DNA of 10,503 bases from Candidatus Hydrogenedentota bacterium (GCA_029262095.1 JAJDAB010000521.1:1-10503); one strand, 5' to 3'. Positions 1 through 5,769 are shown, numbered from the stretch's first letter. Notes: generated from the letters alone by a model not told the origin. A program made the numbers and translations.

Positions 1-81
1 ATTGAAACAGGTCGATTCGAACTCGGGCTCAATTCGTGGGCTGTCGCTAGAAAAGGTGAGGCCTTCATAAAGCCGGACTAA
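1..81 (+). CDS. Possible C-terminal tail of an upstream gene (partial)
   Basis: Frame 1 is open from the first base to a TAA at 79-81 and would encode the last 26 residues of a protein whose start lies outside the window. The peptide contains a WAVARKGEAF stretch, loosely like the C-terminal strand of some class I SAM-dependent methyltransferases, but it is too short to assign. A second frame is also open for about 23 codons here, so this could be non-coding sequence. It lies on the same strand as the epimerase gene that follows and could belong to the same polysaccharide or nucleotide-sugar locus. Confidence 0.3.
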   Translation: METGRFELGLNSWAVARKGEAFIKPD

Positions 82-101
82 TGCGAACGCCGGATCGGGT
101 C

Positions 102-110
102 TGTTAGAAT
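102..110 (+). promoter_or_regulatory. Candidate extended -10 promoter for the epimerase gene
   Basis: TGTTAGAAT gives a TGn extension followed by a -10 hexamer TAGAAT (5 of 6 against TATAAT). No good -35 lies 17 bp upstream, which extended -10 promoters tolerate. Transcription would start near 117, giving a leader of about 55-60 bases before the ATG at 175. This is read from the sequence only. Confidence 0.35.
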
Positions 111-174
111 CGAAGATGACTTGGCGCCACCGGGGGACGCCAAAACCGTGCAGCATGGGGTCGAAGAAAAAATT

Positions 175-744
175 ATGTCAAATCAGTTTTCGATAACGCC
201 GACGGAGATTCCTGCGGTGTTAGAAGTGGTTAGCCCTCGTTTTGGCGATGACCGTGGATACTTCACCGAGTTGTACAACGAGTCCGCGGCGCAGGCGCTC
301 GGATTCCATGAGACGTTCGTGCAGGACAATCTTAGCAAGTCCGCGAAAGGGATTCTGCGGGGGCTGCATTATCAAATCGAACCGCACGCACAAGGCAAGC
401 TAGTGCATGTTATCGAAGGCCGTGCGTGGGATGTTGCAGTGGATATTCGGCGGGGTTCTCCGACATATGGCAAGTCGGTGGGAAGGGAGCTTCGCGGCGA
501 CAACGGGATGGCCTTATGGGTGCCACCGGGTTTTGCACATGGGTTCTTGGCCCTGGAAGACGACACGATTTTACTTTACAAGTGCACCACGCCGTATACA
601 CCCGCAGCCGAACGATCGATTCACTATGCGTGTCCGGAGATTGCTGCAACGTGGCCAGTGAAGCCCGAAACCGTGAGCGAAAAAGATGGCGCGGCACCCG
701 TCTTGGAGCAAGCGGATCACAATTTTACGTATAGCGAGACATAG
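175..744 (+). CDS. rmlC: dTDP-4-dehydrorhamnose 3,5-epimerase (RmlC family)
   Basis: A cytoplasmic cupin enzyme that epimerises C3 and C5 of dTDP-4-keto-6-deoxyglucose, the third step of dTDP-L-rhamnose synthesis for cell-surface glycans. The 189-residue product matches the family length (about 183-190). RmlC landmarks are present in order: FGDDRGYF (23-30), LRGLHYQ with catalytic His65, QGKLVHVI with Lys75, LWVPPGFAHGF (114-124), YKCT with Tyr135, and SEKDGAAP with Asp171, the His-Asp dyad partner. The frame is open back to a TTG at 121, but ATG 175 starts the protein where the family normally begins. The Shine-Dalgarno sequence there is weak. One departure is that the usual Asn/Asp-Asp-Pro segment before the final TWP reads YACPEIAATWP. 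No rmlA, rmlB or rmlD is visible. A relative acting on another 4-keto sugar is possible, but the catalytic set favours RmlC. Confidence 0.9.
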   Translation: MSNQFSITPTEIPAVLEVVSPRFGDDRGYFTELYNESAAQALGFHETFVQDNLSKSAKGILRGLHYQIEPHAQGKLVHVIEGRAWDVAVDIRRGSPTYGKSVGRELRGDNGMALWVPPGFAHGFLALEDDTILLYKCTTPYTPAAERSIHYACPEIAATWPVKPETVSEKDGAAPVLEQADHNFTYSET

Positions 745-772
745 CCTGCGTAAGTGAGATTGCCGCTAAATC

Positions 773-1591
773 TTAGATGCCCTCGCCGGGATGTCGCACC
801 TCGTGGTAGACAAGACGATGATCCATCTCCAACGCGGGCCGATCGTTTTTTGGCGCACCCATATCGATTGCCGGAACGCCAGCCACCGTCGTATGCGGCG
901 CGACGTCTTGGAGAACAACGCTCCCGGATGCGATCTTTGCGCCTTCGCCAATCTCGACATTGCCCAAAATTTTGGCACCCGCGCCGATGAGCACGCCTTG
1001 CCGCACCTTCGGGTGACGATCGCCGCTCACCTTACCCGTGCCACCAAGTGTTACCTCGTGCAACATCGATACGTTATCTTCGACGACAGCCGTCTCGCCG
1101 ATGACGACGCTGGTAGCGTGGTCGATGAGAATACCCTTGCCGATGCGGGCAGCGGGATGAAAGTCGACTGCCCACACTTGCGAAATTCGGCTCTGAAGGA
1201 ACAACGCCAACGGCTTCCGATCGTGACCCCAGAAGTAGTGCGCAACACGATGGGCTTGTAGCGCGTGATAACCCTTGAAATAGAGGAGTGGCGCGCAGAA
1301 ATAGGGCGATGCCGGATCACGCTCGCAAACCGCGTGAATGTCGGTACGAGCAGCATCAAGGATATATGAATCCCCGGCGTGCGCCTCTTGAATCATCTCG
1401 CGCAGCGCCATCGCCGGAATCGTAAGGCTTTCCAACGCGGCAGCCAGGATATAACTCAAGGCGTCGCCGAGCGTTTCATGGTTCAACACCGCACCATGAA
1501 GGAAATTGGCCAACATCGGTTCCTGATCCGCCGCCTCGCGGACTTCCTGTCGAATGCGATCCCATACGGCATCGCCGTTCTGATTGCTCAT
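773..1591 (-). CDS. cysE: Serine O-acetyltransferase CysE
   Basis: Transfers acetyl from acetyl-CoA to L-serine to give O-acetylserine, the committed step of cysteine synthesis; it usually forms a cytosolic hexamer. The 272 residues match the long enterobacterial-type CysE (273 in E. coli) almost collinearly. An N-terminal helical domain (about 1-140) contains ERDPASPYF and PLLYFKGYHALQAHR. A left-handed beta-helix of hexapeptide repeats follows (about 141-245), with DFHPAARIG, DHATSVVIGETA, TLGGTGK, DRHPK and IGAGAKILGN. Asp143, His158 and His193 fall at the same positions as the E. coli catalytic dyad and active-site histidine. The C-terminus ends in Ile, the residue known to dock into cysteine synthase CysK in other bacteria, so complex formation is plausible. 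ATG at 1591 has AAGGAG seven bases upstream. It converges on rmlC with a 28-base gap. Confidence 0.97.
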   Translation of the reverse strand: MSNQNGDAVWDRIRQEVREAADQEPMLANFLHGAVLNHETLGDALSYILAAALESLTIPAMALREMIQEAHAGDSYILDAARTDIHAVCERDPASPYFCAPLLYFKGYHALQAHRVAHYFWGHDRKPLALFLQSRISQVWAVDFHPAARIGKGILIDHATSVVIGETAVVEDNVSMLHEVTLGGTGKVSGDRHPKVRQGVLIGAGAKILGNVEIGEGAKIASGSVVLQDVAPHTTVAGVPAIDMGAPKNDRPALEMDHRLVYHEVRHPGEGI

Positions 1592-1598
1592 CGGTGGG

Positions 1599-1604
1599 CT
1601 CCTT
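1599..1604 (-). promoter_or_regulatory. Ribosome-binding site of cysE
   Basis: On the minus strand AAGGAG lies seven bases before the ATG at 1591. It is close to the consensus, fixes the cysE start, and shows that this organism uses a conventional anti-Shine-Dalgarno. Confidence 0.8.
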
Positions 1605-1614
1605 ATCCCGACAT

Positions 1615-1643
1615 AGTGTAGCGGGCAGCGAGAAACCTGTCGA
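1615..1643 (-). promoter_or_regulatory. Sigma70-type promoter of cysE
   Basis: On the minus strand TCGACA (1643-1638; 5 of 6 against TTGACA) is followed by exactly 17 bases and then TACACT (1620-1615; 4 of 6 against TATAAT). Transcription would start near 1608, giving a leader of about 17 bases that contains the AAGGAG site. The fit implies cysE is transcribed separately from the aldolase gene upstream. Confidence 0.55.
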
Positions 1644-1755
1644 CCCGCACGTACACCGTGGGGAGATCGAAATTATGCGCACTTGGATCACTTCAACGTT
1701 GTTCGGCCCGATTGAGCCAAGTCTGGCCGTGGGGATCACGGACGCAGGCGATCAG

Positions 1756-1823
1756 CCCCCGTCAAGGGGGAGGAGGCATTTCTTCGTCACGGCGCCACCC
1801 GCTCACTTCCCCCTGGGAGCGGG
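1756..1823. repeat. G/C-run inverted repeats in the cysE-rraA gap
   Basis: The 244 bases between cysE and the aldolase gene hold no convincing gene. They contain two short hairpins: CCCCC-gtcaa-GGGGG (1756-1770), and CCCGCTC (1798-1804) pairing with GAGCGGG (1817-1823) across a 12-base loop. The second lies 13 bases past the aldolase stop. Neither has a T-run, so neither is a standard intrinsic terminator. They may slow or protect the 3' end of the aldolase transcript, or be part of a dispersed repeat. Confidence 0.35.
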
Positions 1824-1835
1824 GATAGATTGACG

Positions 1836-2324
1836 CTATCTTGGAATCAGGAGTGCGCGTTCGGCGATTAGGATTCCGTCCGTGTCGGCGTAGATGTAGT
1901 TGCCGGGACCGATGATGACGCCGGCGAAGTGGACCTGAACATCCCGTTCGCCGCGGCCTTTCTTTTCACTCTTGCACGGATGTGGCGCGAGCGCTTTCAC
2001 GCCTAGATCAATAGTCGCGAGGATTGCTGTGTCGCGGACGCAGCCGTGAACGATGACGCCGTTCCATCCATTTTTGTGGCCGAGTTCGGCGAGCTGGTCG
2101 CCGAGGAGTGCGCAGCGCAACGACGCGCCGCCTTCGACGATCAACACGCGCCCTTCACCGGGTTCTTCGAGCGCAGTGCGGACGAGTGAATTATCCTCGA
2201 ACGTCTTGACCGTTGCCGCCGGACCGGCGAATGCAGTTCTGCCGCCGAAGTCTCGAAATATGGGCTCGGCGACTTGTACAGCGTCGCGGTGATCGTCAGT
2301 CAAGTCTGCCGTGCTGATGTTCAT
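1836..2324 (-). CDS. RraA-family 4-hydroxy-4-methyl-2-oxoglutarate aldolase / oxaloacetate decarboxylase
   Basis: A small cytoplasmic protein of the RraA-like fold, usually a trimer. The family splits 4-hydroxy-4-methyl-2-oxoglutarate into two pyruvates and decarboxylates oxaloacetate using a divalent metal; some members instead inhibit RNase E. The 162 residues match the family length (about 160). They run from ISTADLTD through VAEPIFRDFGGR (18-29), FEDNSLV (42-48), LLGDQLAELGHKNGW (73-87), IVHGCVRDTA with Arg97-Asp98, and YADTDGILIA. Arg97 and Asp98 are the substrate- and metal-binding pair. E. coli RraA lacks this Asp, so the enzymatic role is more likely here than an RNase regulator role. 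An upstream in-frame start exists at 2438, but ATG 2324 matches the family N-terminus and has GGAG four bases before it, a tight spacing. Confidence 0.9.
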   Translation of the reverse strand: MNISTADLTDDHRDAVQVAEPIFRDFGGRTAFAGPAATVKTFEDNSLVRTALEEPGEGRVLIVEGGASLRCALLGDQLAELGHKNGWNGVIVHGCVRDTAILATIDLGVKALAPHPCKSEKKGRGERDVQVHFAGVIIGPGNYIYADTDGILIAERALLIPR

Positions 2325-2382
2325 TATTCTCCACTCTTCGTTGCCTATCATGTCCAATTCGGGGGTCTGGACGCCCTCGCTA

Positions 2383-2400
2383 GCAGGTATGGTAACCTGC
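2383..2400. promoter_or_regulatory. Palindrome in the divergent rraA / small-gene spacer (candidate operator)
   Basis: GCAGGT (2383-2388) and ACCTGC (2395-2400) form a perfect 6-bp inverted repeat around a 6-base centre. It sits in the 101-base spacer between two divergent genes. Position and symmetry suit a dimeric regulator, and a TATGGT inside it (2388-2393) could be a weak -10 for the rightward gene. It could also be chance. Confidence 0.3.
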
Positions 2401-2410
2401 CGGGCAGCAA

Positions 2411-2416
2411 AAGGAG
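2411..2416 (+). promoter_or_regulatory. Ribosome-binding site of the 80-codon gene
   Basis: AAGGAG ends nine bases before the ATG at 2426 (seven to a TTG at 2423 three bases earlier). It is as strong as the cysE site and is a main reason for calling the small reading frame a gene. Confidence 0.6.
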
Positions 2417-2425
2417 TATCGCTTG

Positions 2426-2668
2426 ATGGAATTGGCAAACGTTTTTTTGATAACGATGTGGTCGGGCGGAAGGCCGGCGAAGAAATGGAAATCGCTTACA
2501 CAGCCGGAGATGTTACCGAATGGTACCGGCGTTCGATTCGTGAACATGTCGTCAAAGCTGAGTGTCGATGTGATCGGCAGCATCTCGGTGGAGCAGTTTG
2601 AAGAGGGAAGCGAACTGCTGGAGAAGGAAGCGAACACAATCGAAGTCGGAAACAATCGGCACGGATAG
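2426..2668 (+). CDS. Small conserved-looking hypothetical protein (80 aa)
   Basis: I do not recognise this protein. It begins MELANVFLITMWSGGRPAKK, has a central GTGVRFVNMSSKLSVDVIGS segment that looks like alternating beta strands, and ends in an acidic, Glu-rich helix-like tail (EQFEEGSELLEKE). It has no signal peptide and no clear membrane segment, so a cytoplasmic protein is likely. Support for a real gene is AAGGAG at good spacing, an ordered hydrophobic pattern, its own slot divergent from the aldolase gene, and an inverted repeat with a T-rich tail just after its stop. The start could be TTG 2423, one codon earlier. No function can be inferred. Confidence 0.6.
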   Translation: MELANVFLITMWSGGRPAKKWKSLTQPEMLPNGTGVRFVNMSSKLSVDVIGSISVEQFEEGSELLEKEANTIEVGNNRHG

Positions 2669-2675
2669 CGCTTAC

Positions 2676-2731
2676 GAAACGAACACGGTAAACAGGTTGT
2701 CGTTGGGCTGCCGCCGAGTTCGTTTCTTTTC
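2676..2731 (+). terminator. Candidate intrinsic terminator after the small gene
   Basis: GAAACGAAC (2676-2684) and GTTCGTTTC (2718-2726) are perfect 9-bp complements. A further CGG/CCG pairing sits inside after one mismatch. The downstream arm runs into TTTTCTG, giving a T-rich tail. The stem begins eight bases after the small gene's stop and ends before the DUF2804 promoter. The stem is A/T-rich and the loop long (about 33 bases, less with the inner pairs), so strength is uncertain. Confidence 0.45.
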
Positions 2732-2741
2732 TGCAGACGCG

Positions 2742-2750
2742 TGCTATGAT
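2742..2750 (+). promoter_or_regulatory. Extended -10 promoter of the DUF2804 gene
   Basis: TGCTATGAT combines a TGn extension with the hexamer TATGAT (5 of 6). No clear -35 is visible. Transcription would begin near 2757, about 20 bases before the GTG, leaving just room for the GGAGGG ribosome-binding site at 2764-2769. Confidence 0.5.
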
Positions 2751-2776
2751 GCCGGTTTGCTGCGGAGGGTCGGGGC

Positions 2777-3799
2777 GTGGCGGTATTCGAGAAATTTATC
2801 GAACGAGAATTGACCGGGCCGGTCGAACTCTGTACGGCCGACGGCCAGTTTAATGAAGAAGCGACGGGCTGGTCGCGCACGCCGTTGCACACCGCAAATC
2901 TCTCCGGCCGGTATCCACGCAAGAAGCGCTGGGAGTACTGGTGCGTCACGTCTCCCACGCACCTCTTCTCGGCGACAATCGCTCACCTCGACTATGCGGC
3001 CCAGGCAATTGTTTATGTAATGGATTTCGAGCGGAAACGCTTTCACGAAGCGGTGTCGATTGCGCCTCTAGGTCGGGGGTGTTCGGTCTCCGATCACGAA
3101 TCCACGTTTGAGTCGCGTGCGATGCAGTTATCTTTCCGGCAGACGGGGGCTTCTACCGAACTTCACATCGCGCGCGCCAAAATCGGAGGCACTACGCTCG
3201 ACGCCCGATTCGATATTCAACACCCACTCTCCCAAGAATCGTGCAACGTGGTCATTCCCTGGAGCCCGAAACAGTTTGTGTATACGTCGAAGCACGCATG
3301 CTTGCCAGCGCAGGGCGAAGTGGGTTTTGGGCCGGCGTCAATCGAGTTCGATTCGGGTAATTCGTTTGCGTGTCTCGACCGCGTGCGCGGCATCTGGCCC
3401 TATAAAACGGCGTGGCAGTGGGGCGCTGGGTCAGGCGTCGAAGATGGACGCACCGTTGGATTGAACCTCGGCGGCTCATGGACCGATGGAACCAGTGCAA
3501 CGGAAAACGCGTTCACGGTGAACGGCCGTCTAACGAAGGTCAGCGAAGACCTGGTGTGGGAATACGACAAACGCGACTACACGCAACCGTGGACCATTCG
3601 CACGCCGATATCGGACCAGGTACGCCTTACGTTTACGCCGTTCTATGAGCGCGTGTCGAAATCGAACATGCTGGTCGTCGCCTCAAACATGCACCAAATG
3701 TTCGGGTACTTTTCGGGCACAGTCAAGACGGATGATGATGATGTGATCGAAATTGCGCGGCTGCTCGGCTGGGTGGAGAATCACCGGGTGCGGTGGTAG
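2777..3799 (+). CDS. DUF2804 domain-containing protein
   Basis: The 340 residues match the DUF2804 family (PF10974) over their full length. Landmarks in order are ATGWSRTPLHTANL (29-42), RWEYWCVTSPTHLFS (51-65), DYAAQAIVYVMDF, CNVVIPWSPKQF, YTSKHACLPA, FACLDRVRGIWPYKTAWQW, DGRTVGLNLGGSWTDGT, TENAF, GRLTKVSEDLVWEYD, TFTPFYERV, NMHQMFGYFSGT and LGWVENHRVRW. The many Trp and Tyr residues suggest a beta-rich fold. There is no signal peptide, so it is probably cytosolic. No biochemical role is established for the family to my knowledge. GTG 2777 is preceded by GGAGGG with seven bases between. The gene stands alone and converges on the membrane-protein gene with an 8-base gap. A run of four Asp codons (GAT repeated) lies near the C-terminus. 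Confidence 0.93.
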   Translation: MAVFEKFIERELTGPVELCTADGQFNEEATGWSRTPLHTANLSGRYPRKKRWEYWCVTSPTHLFSATIAHLDYAAQAIVYVMDFERKRFHEAVSIAPLGRGCSVSDHESTFESRAMQLSFRQTGASTELHIARAKIGGTTLDARFDIQHPLSQESCNVVIPWSPKQFVYTSKHACLPAQGEVGFGPASIEFDSGNSFACLDRVRGIWPYKTAWQWGAGSGVEDGRTVGLNLGGSWTDGTSATENAFTVNGRLTKVSEDLVWEYDKRDYTQPWTIRTPISDQVRLTFTPFYERVSKSNMLVVASNMHQMFGYFSGTVKTDDDDVIEIARLLGWVENHRVRW

Positions 3800-3807
3800 G
3801 GCAGCAG

Positions 3808-4461
3808 TCAAGTTGAAGGATTCAGCGGTTTACTCTCTTGGTCGACACGCAACCCGTAGCGAATCAGTCCTGGAACTACACACACCGCAGCGATTAACCC
3901 CACAATCATCAGCGCGAATGCGCTCAACGCGGCCATTTGCGCGGGCAACAATTCTAGCCCACAGAGATCGTATGCCGCGTAGATCGTCTGTTCGGTGTTC
4001 GCCAATGCGGTAACGCCCTGCTCAATCGTAATCCGCGCCATATATTCGCCGGTTGCGAATGGGACTAGACCCGAGAGTCGGATATCGTGCGAGGCGCCCC
4101 ACCGCGACGCGTCCGATCCATCGATACTTGCACTCGCCACTTCGCCGCCCGTCTCATCGTAGATGGACACACTGCCCATCAAGTCAGCCAGAGCCTCTTC
4201 AACTGCCACCTCTGTATCGGGGATAGGCCTCATTTGAAGAAAAATGTCCTCGCTGTGCCCTACCGTGCAGATTTGCTTGAACGGAACTGTCCATTCGCCT
4301 GGCTCCGACAAATCAACGGCAAGGTGCATGGGACGGTCTACGATCCATGATTGGTACTTTGCGTGGTAGGCCATTGCGTATTGCGTGAGACCCACCGCGC
4401 CAATCGCAGATGTTATCGCGATGAGGATGCCAGCAATTCGTCCAATGGCAAGCTTGCTCAT
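3808..4461 (-). CDS. Two-pass membrane protein with an extracytoplasmic domain, function unknown
   Basis: I do not recognise the family. The 217 residues show an N-terminal hydrophobic segment (about 5-27, after MSK), a polar beta-rich domain (about 31-172), a second hydrophobic segment (about 174-200) and a short basic tail (RYGLRVDQESK). This fits a protein with both ends in the cytoplasm and a periplasmic or extracellular beta domain. The segments YDETGGEVASAS and ATGEYMARITIEQ look like a jelly-roll or GOLD-like beta sandwich, but that is only an impression. Cys65 and Cys167 flank the domain and could form a disulfide. ATG 4461 has no Shine-Dalgarno site, and a TAAAAT hexamer ends nine bases before it, so the message may be leaderless. 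Its start faces the repeat-bearing gap before the salvage operon. Confidence 0.75.
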   Translation of the reverse strand: MSKLAIGRIAGILIAITSAIGAVGLTQYAMAYHAKYQSWIVDRPMHLAVDLSEPGEWTVPFKQICTVGHSEDIFLQMRPIPDTEVAVEEALADLMGSVSIYDETGGEVASASIDGSDASRWGASHDIRLSGLVPFATGEYMARITIEQGVTALANTEQTIYAAYDLCGLELLPAQMAALSAFALMIVGLIAAVCVVPGLIRYGLRVDQESKPLNPST

Positions 4462-4470
4462 GAGGATTAC

Positions 4471-4476
4471 ATTTTA
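4471..4476 (-). promoter_or_regulatory. Candidate -10 element for the membrane-protein gene
   Basis: On the minus strand TAAAAT (5 of 6 against TATAAT) is separated from the ATG at 4461 by nine bases (4470-4462). Transcription would then start about two bases before the ATG. No matching -35 is evident. Confidence 0.35.
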
Positions 4477-4523
4477 CACTACGGGCATGTTGTTAGGTTG
4501 AGAATCACCGAGTGGGGTGGTAA

Positions 4524-4537
4524 GGAAGTCCACTTCC
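4524..4537. repeat. Small palindrome GGAAGTCCACTTCC
   Basis: GGAAGT and ACTTCC are separated only by CC, so this is too tight for a hairpin but suits a DNA-binding dimer site. It lies about 50 bases upstream of the candidate -10 of the membrane-protein gene, where an activator or repressor could bind. Confidence 0.25.
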
Positions 4538-4550
4538 CATCATGTATGCA

Positions 4551-4571
4551 TTCCCACGCAGAGCGTGGGAA
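4551..4571. repeat. REP-like hairpin TTCCCACGC-aga-GCGTGGGAA
   Basis: A perfect 9-bp inverted repeat around a 3-base loop lies in the 147-base gap between the AnmK-like gene and the membrane-protein gene. Both are transcribed leftward. The core and flanks (GCATTCCCACGC and GTGGGAACGAG) resemble a short palindromic element I recall as frequent in intergenic DNA of diverse bacteria, of the REP type mobilised by RAYT transposases. There is no T-run on either side, so it is not a standard terminator, though it may protect the 3' end of the operon message. Copy number in this genome cannot be seen here. Confidence 0.6.
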
Positions 4572-4608
4572 CGAGAGCGAAAGAGTTCTCGCCGTGTTCG
4601 ATGTAATG

Positions 4609-5769
4609 TTACGCTGGTGTCATCGTGCCGATGACGGCGGGGCAGTTGGCGCCGGTGGCGCTGGGGACGTTGGCGGCTTGTTCGCAAATCATTTCGTTGC
4701 CGAGGATGGCGACGTGGATGGCGTCGAGTTCTGCGCAGGGGAGTTTGTATTCGTCGGAGGATCGTAGCGTCACGTCGGGCATTCCGCTGCGGATGCGTTT
4801 CATGAGGGCGTCGTTGGCCACGCCGCCGCCGTCGACAATGACGCGGGACACGTTGAACCGGGGTTTTACGAACCGGTTGAATGCGCGGACGATACTGTAG
4901 CTGACGGCCGCGGTGACGGTGGCCATAAGGTCGGCGATGGACTGGTCTTTGCGTCCGGCCAGTCCGTCACGCAGATACGATTCGGGACAGAATTCACTGT
5001 GCGCCACACTCTTCGGCGGCACTTTCGCAAAATACGCGTGGTCCAGGAGGAAGTCGAGGAACTCATCGATCACGACGCCCTTTGACGCGATTTCGCCGGC
5101 GCGATCCAGTTCCGATGTGCCGCCGGTGAGAATGCGGATGGCGCCATCGAGTGCGATGTTACCGGGACCGATTTCGAAACCGATGGCTTCTTCGAGTGCG
5201 GGTGGCGCAACGGTCATGGACGTGACGCCGCCGAGGTGCAGGTTGGCGACGACGCGGTCTTCGCGCGAGAAGAGTGACCAATTACCGAATGTACTGAGCG
5301 GCGCGCCTTGACCGCCTGCAGCCATATCGCCCGCGGCGAATCCGGAGACGACGCAAATATTCGTCCGTTCGGCAATGACTGCAGGCTCACCGATTTGCAT
5401 GGTTCCTATTTCGATGGAACCGCCGCGCGGTGGTAGATGCGCGACGTTGTGCCCAGCGGTCGCGATGGCGTCGACTTCCAACAATTCGGCGTGGGCCATG
5501 CGGCACATTTCCGCGGCAGCATCGGCAAGATGTCCGCCGAGTTCAAAATTGAGTAGACCGACTTCGTGTGCATCTTTGCGCGTGACCAATAGACGAGTTC
5601 GCAAACCGGATTCGTAGGGAAAGTGTTTGGCTTTTACGACTTTGACTTGCAAGGCCGGACCGGATCCCTTGATTCGAATCAGCACGGCATCGATTCCACG
5701 GCACGAATAACCGGAGGTGAGTCCGACGATGTAGCGCATCGATTTATTGCGGAGTACGTCTAGGTCCAC
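4609..5769 (-). CDS. AnmK-like kinase (anhydro-N-acetylmuramic acid kinase family) with altered active site
   Basis: AnmK phosphorylates and opens 1,6-anhydro-MurNAc to MurNAc-6-phosphate in the cytoplasm. The 386-residue product aligns with the family throughout: VGLTSGYSCRGIDAVL (15-30), LNFELG, QIGEPAVIAERT (125-136), DMAAGGQGAPL (148-158), LGG, GFEIGPGN (197-204), PPKSV, VIVDGGGVANDALMKR, TGANCPAVIGTMTPA. Key residues differ. The phosphate loop GTSLDG reads GYSCRG. SHGQT reads TAGHN. The Arg pair after ADF is lost (GFAAGD). The catalytic Asp of FDxGPGN is Glu199. It is therefore either a diverged kinase or a non-catalytic homologue. Its GTG at 5769 directly abuts the SpoIID stop (TAAGTG). 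ATG 5739, ten codons in, matches the family N-terminus, but neither start has a good Shine-Dalgarno site. It is the last gene of the salvage operon. Confidence 0.85.
   Translation of the reverse strand: MDLDVLRNKSMRYIVGLTSGYSCRGIDAVLIRIKGSGPALQVKVVKAKHFPYESGLRTRLLVTRKDAHEVGLLNFELGGHLADAAAEMCRMAHAELLEVDAIATAGHNVAHLPPRGGSIEIGTMQIGEPAVIAERTNICVVSGFAAGDMAAGGQGAPLSTFGNWSLFSREDRVVANLHLGGVTSMTVAPPALEEAIGFEIGPGNIALDGAIRILTGGTSELDRAGEIASKGVVIDEFLDFLLDHAYFAKVPPKSVAHSEFCPESYLRDGLAGRKDQSIADLMATVTAAVSYSIVRAFNRFVKPRFNVSRVIVDGGGVANDALMKRIRSGMPDVTLRSSDEYKLPCAELDAIHVAILGNEMICEQAANVPSATGANCPAVIGTMTPA

Noticed and set aside
121..174. TTG start at 121 for the epimerase
   Set aside because: It adds 18 residues not seen in RmlC proteins and lies almost on top of the predicted transcription start.
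1594..1833. 79-codon open frame on the plus strand in the cysE-rraA gap, including an ATG at 1675 with GGGGAG upstream
   Set aside because: It runs through the cysE promoter and the G/C-run hairpins, and its product is low-complexity and Pro/Arg-rich in the second half. The Shine-Dalgarno spacing for the ATG is too long, and no recognisable domain appears.
2325..2438. Longer aldolase reading frame starting at 2438
   Set aside because: The extra 38 residues do not belong to the RraA family N-terminus and would cover the divergent spacer and the ribosome-binding site of the small gene. ATG 2324 fits the family.
2380..2958. 192-codon minus-strand open frame spanning the small gene and the start of the DUF2804 gene
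   Set aside because: It crosses a candidate terminator, a promoter and the start of a well-supported plus-strand gene. The product is low-complexity and matches no family I know.
3731..3745. GAT trinucleotide run
   Set aside because: Four in-frame GAT codons encode Asp-Asp-Asp-Asp in a loop of the DUF2804 protein. It is too short to suggest phase variation.
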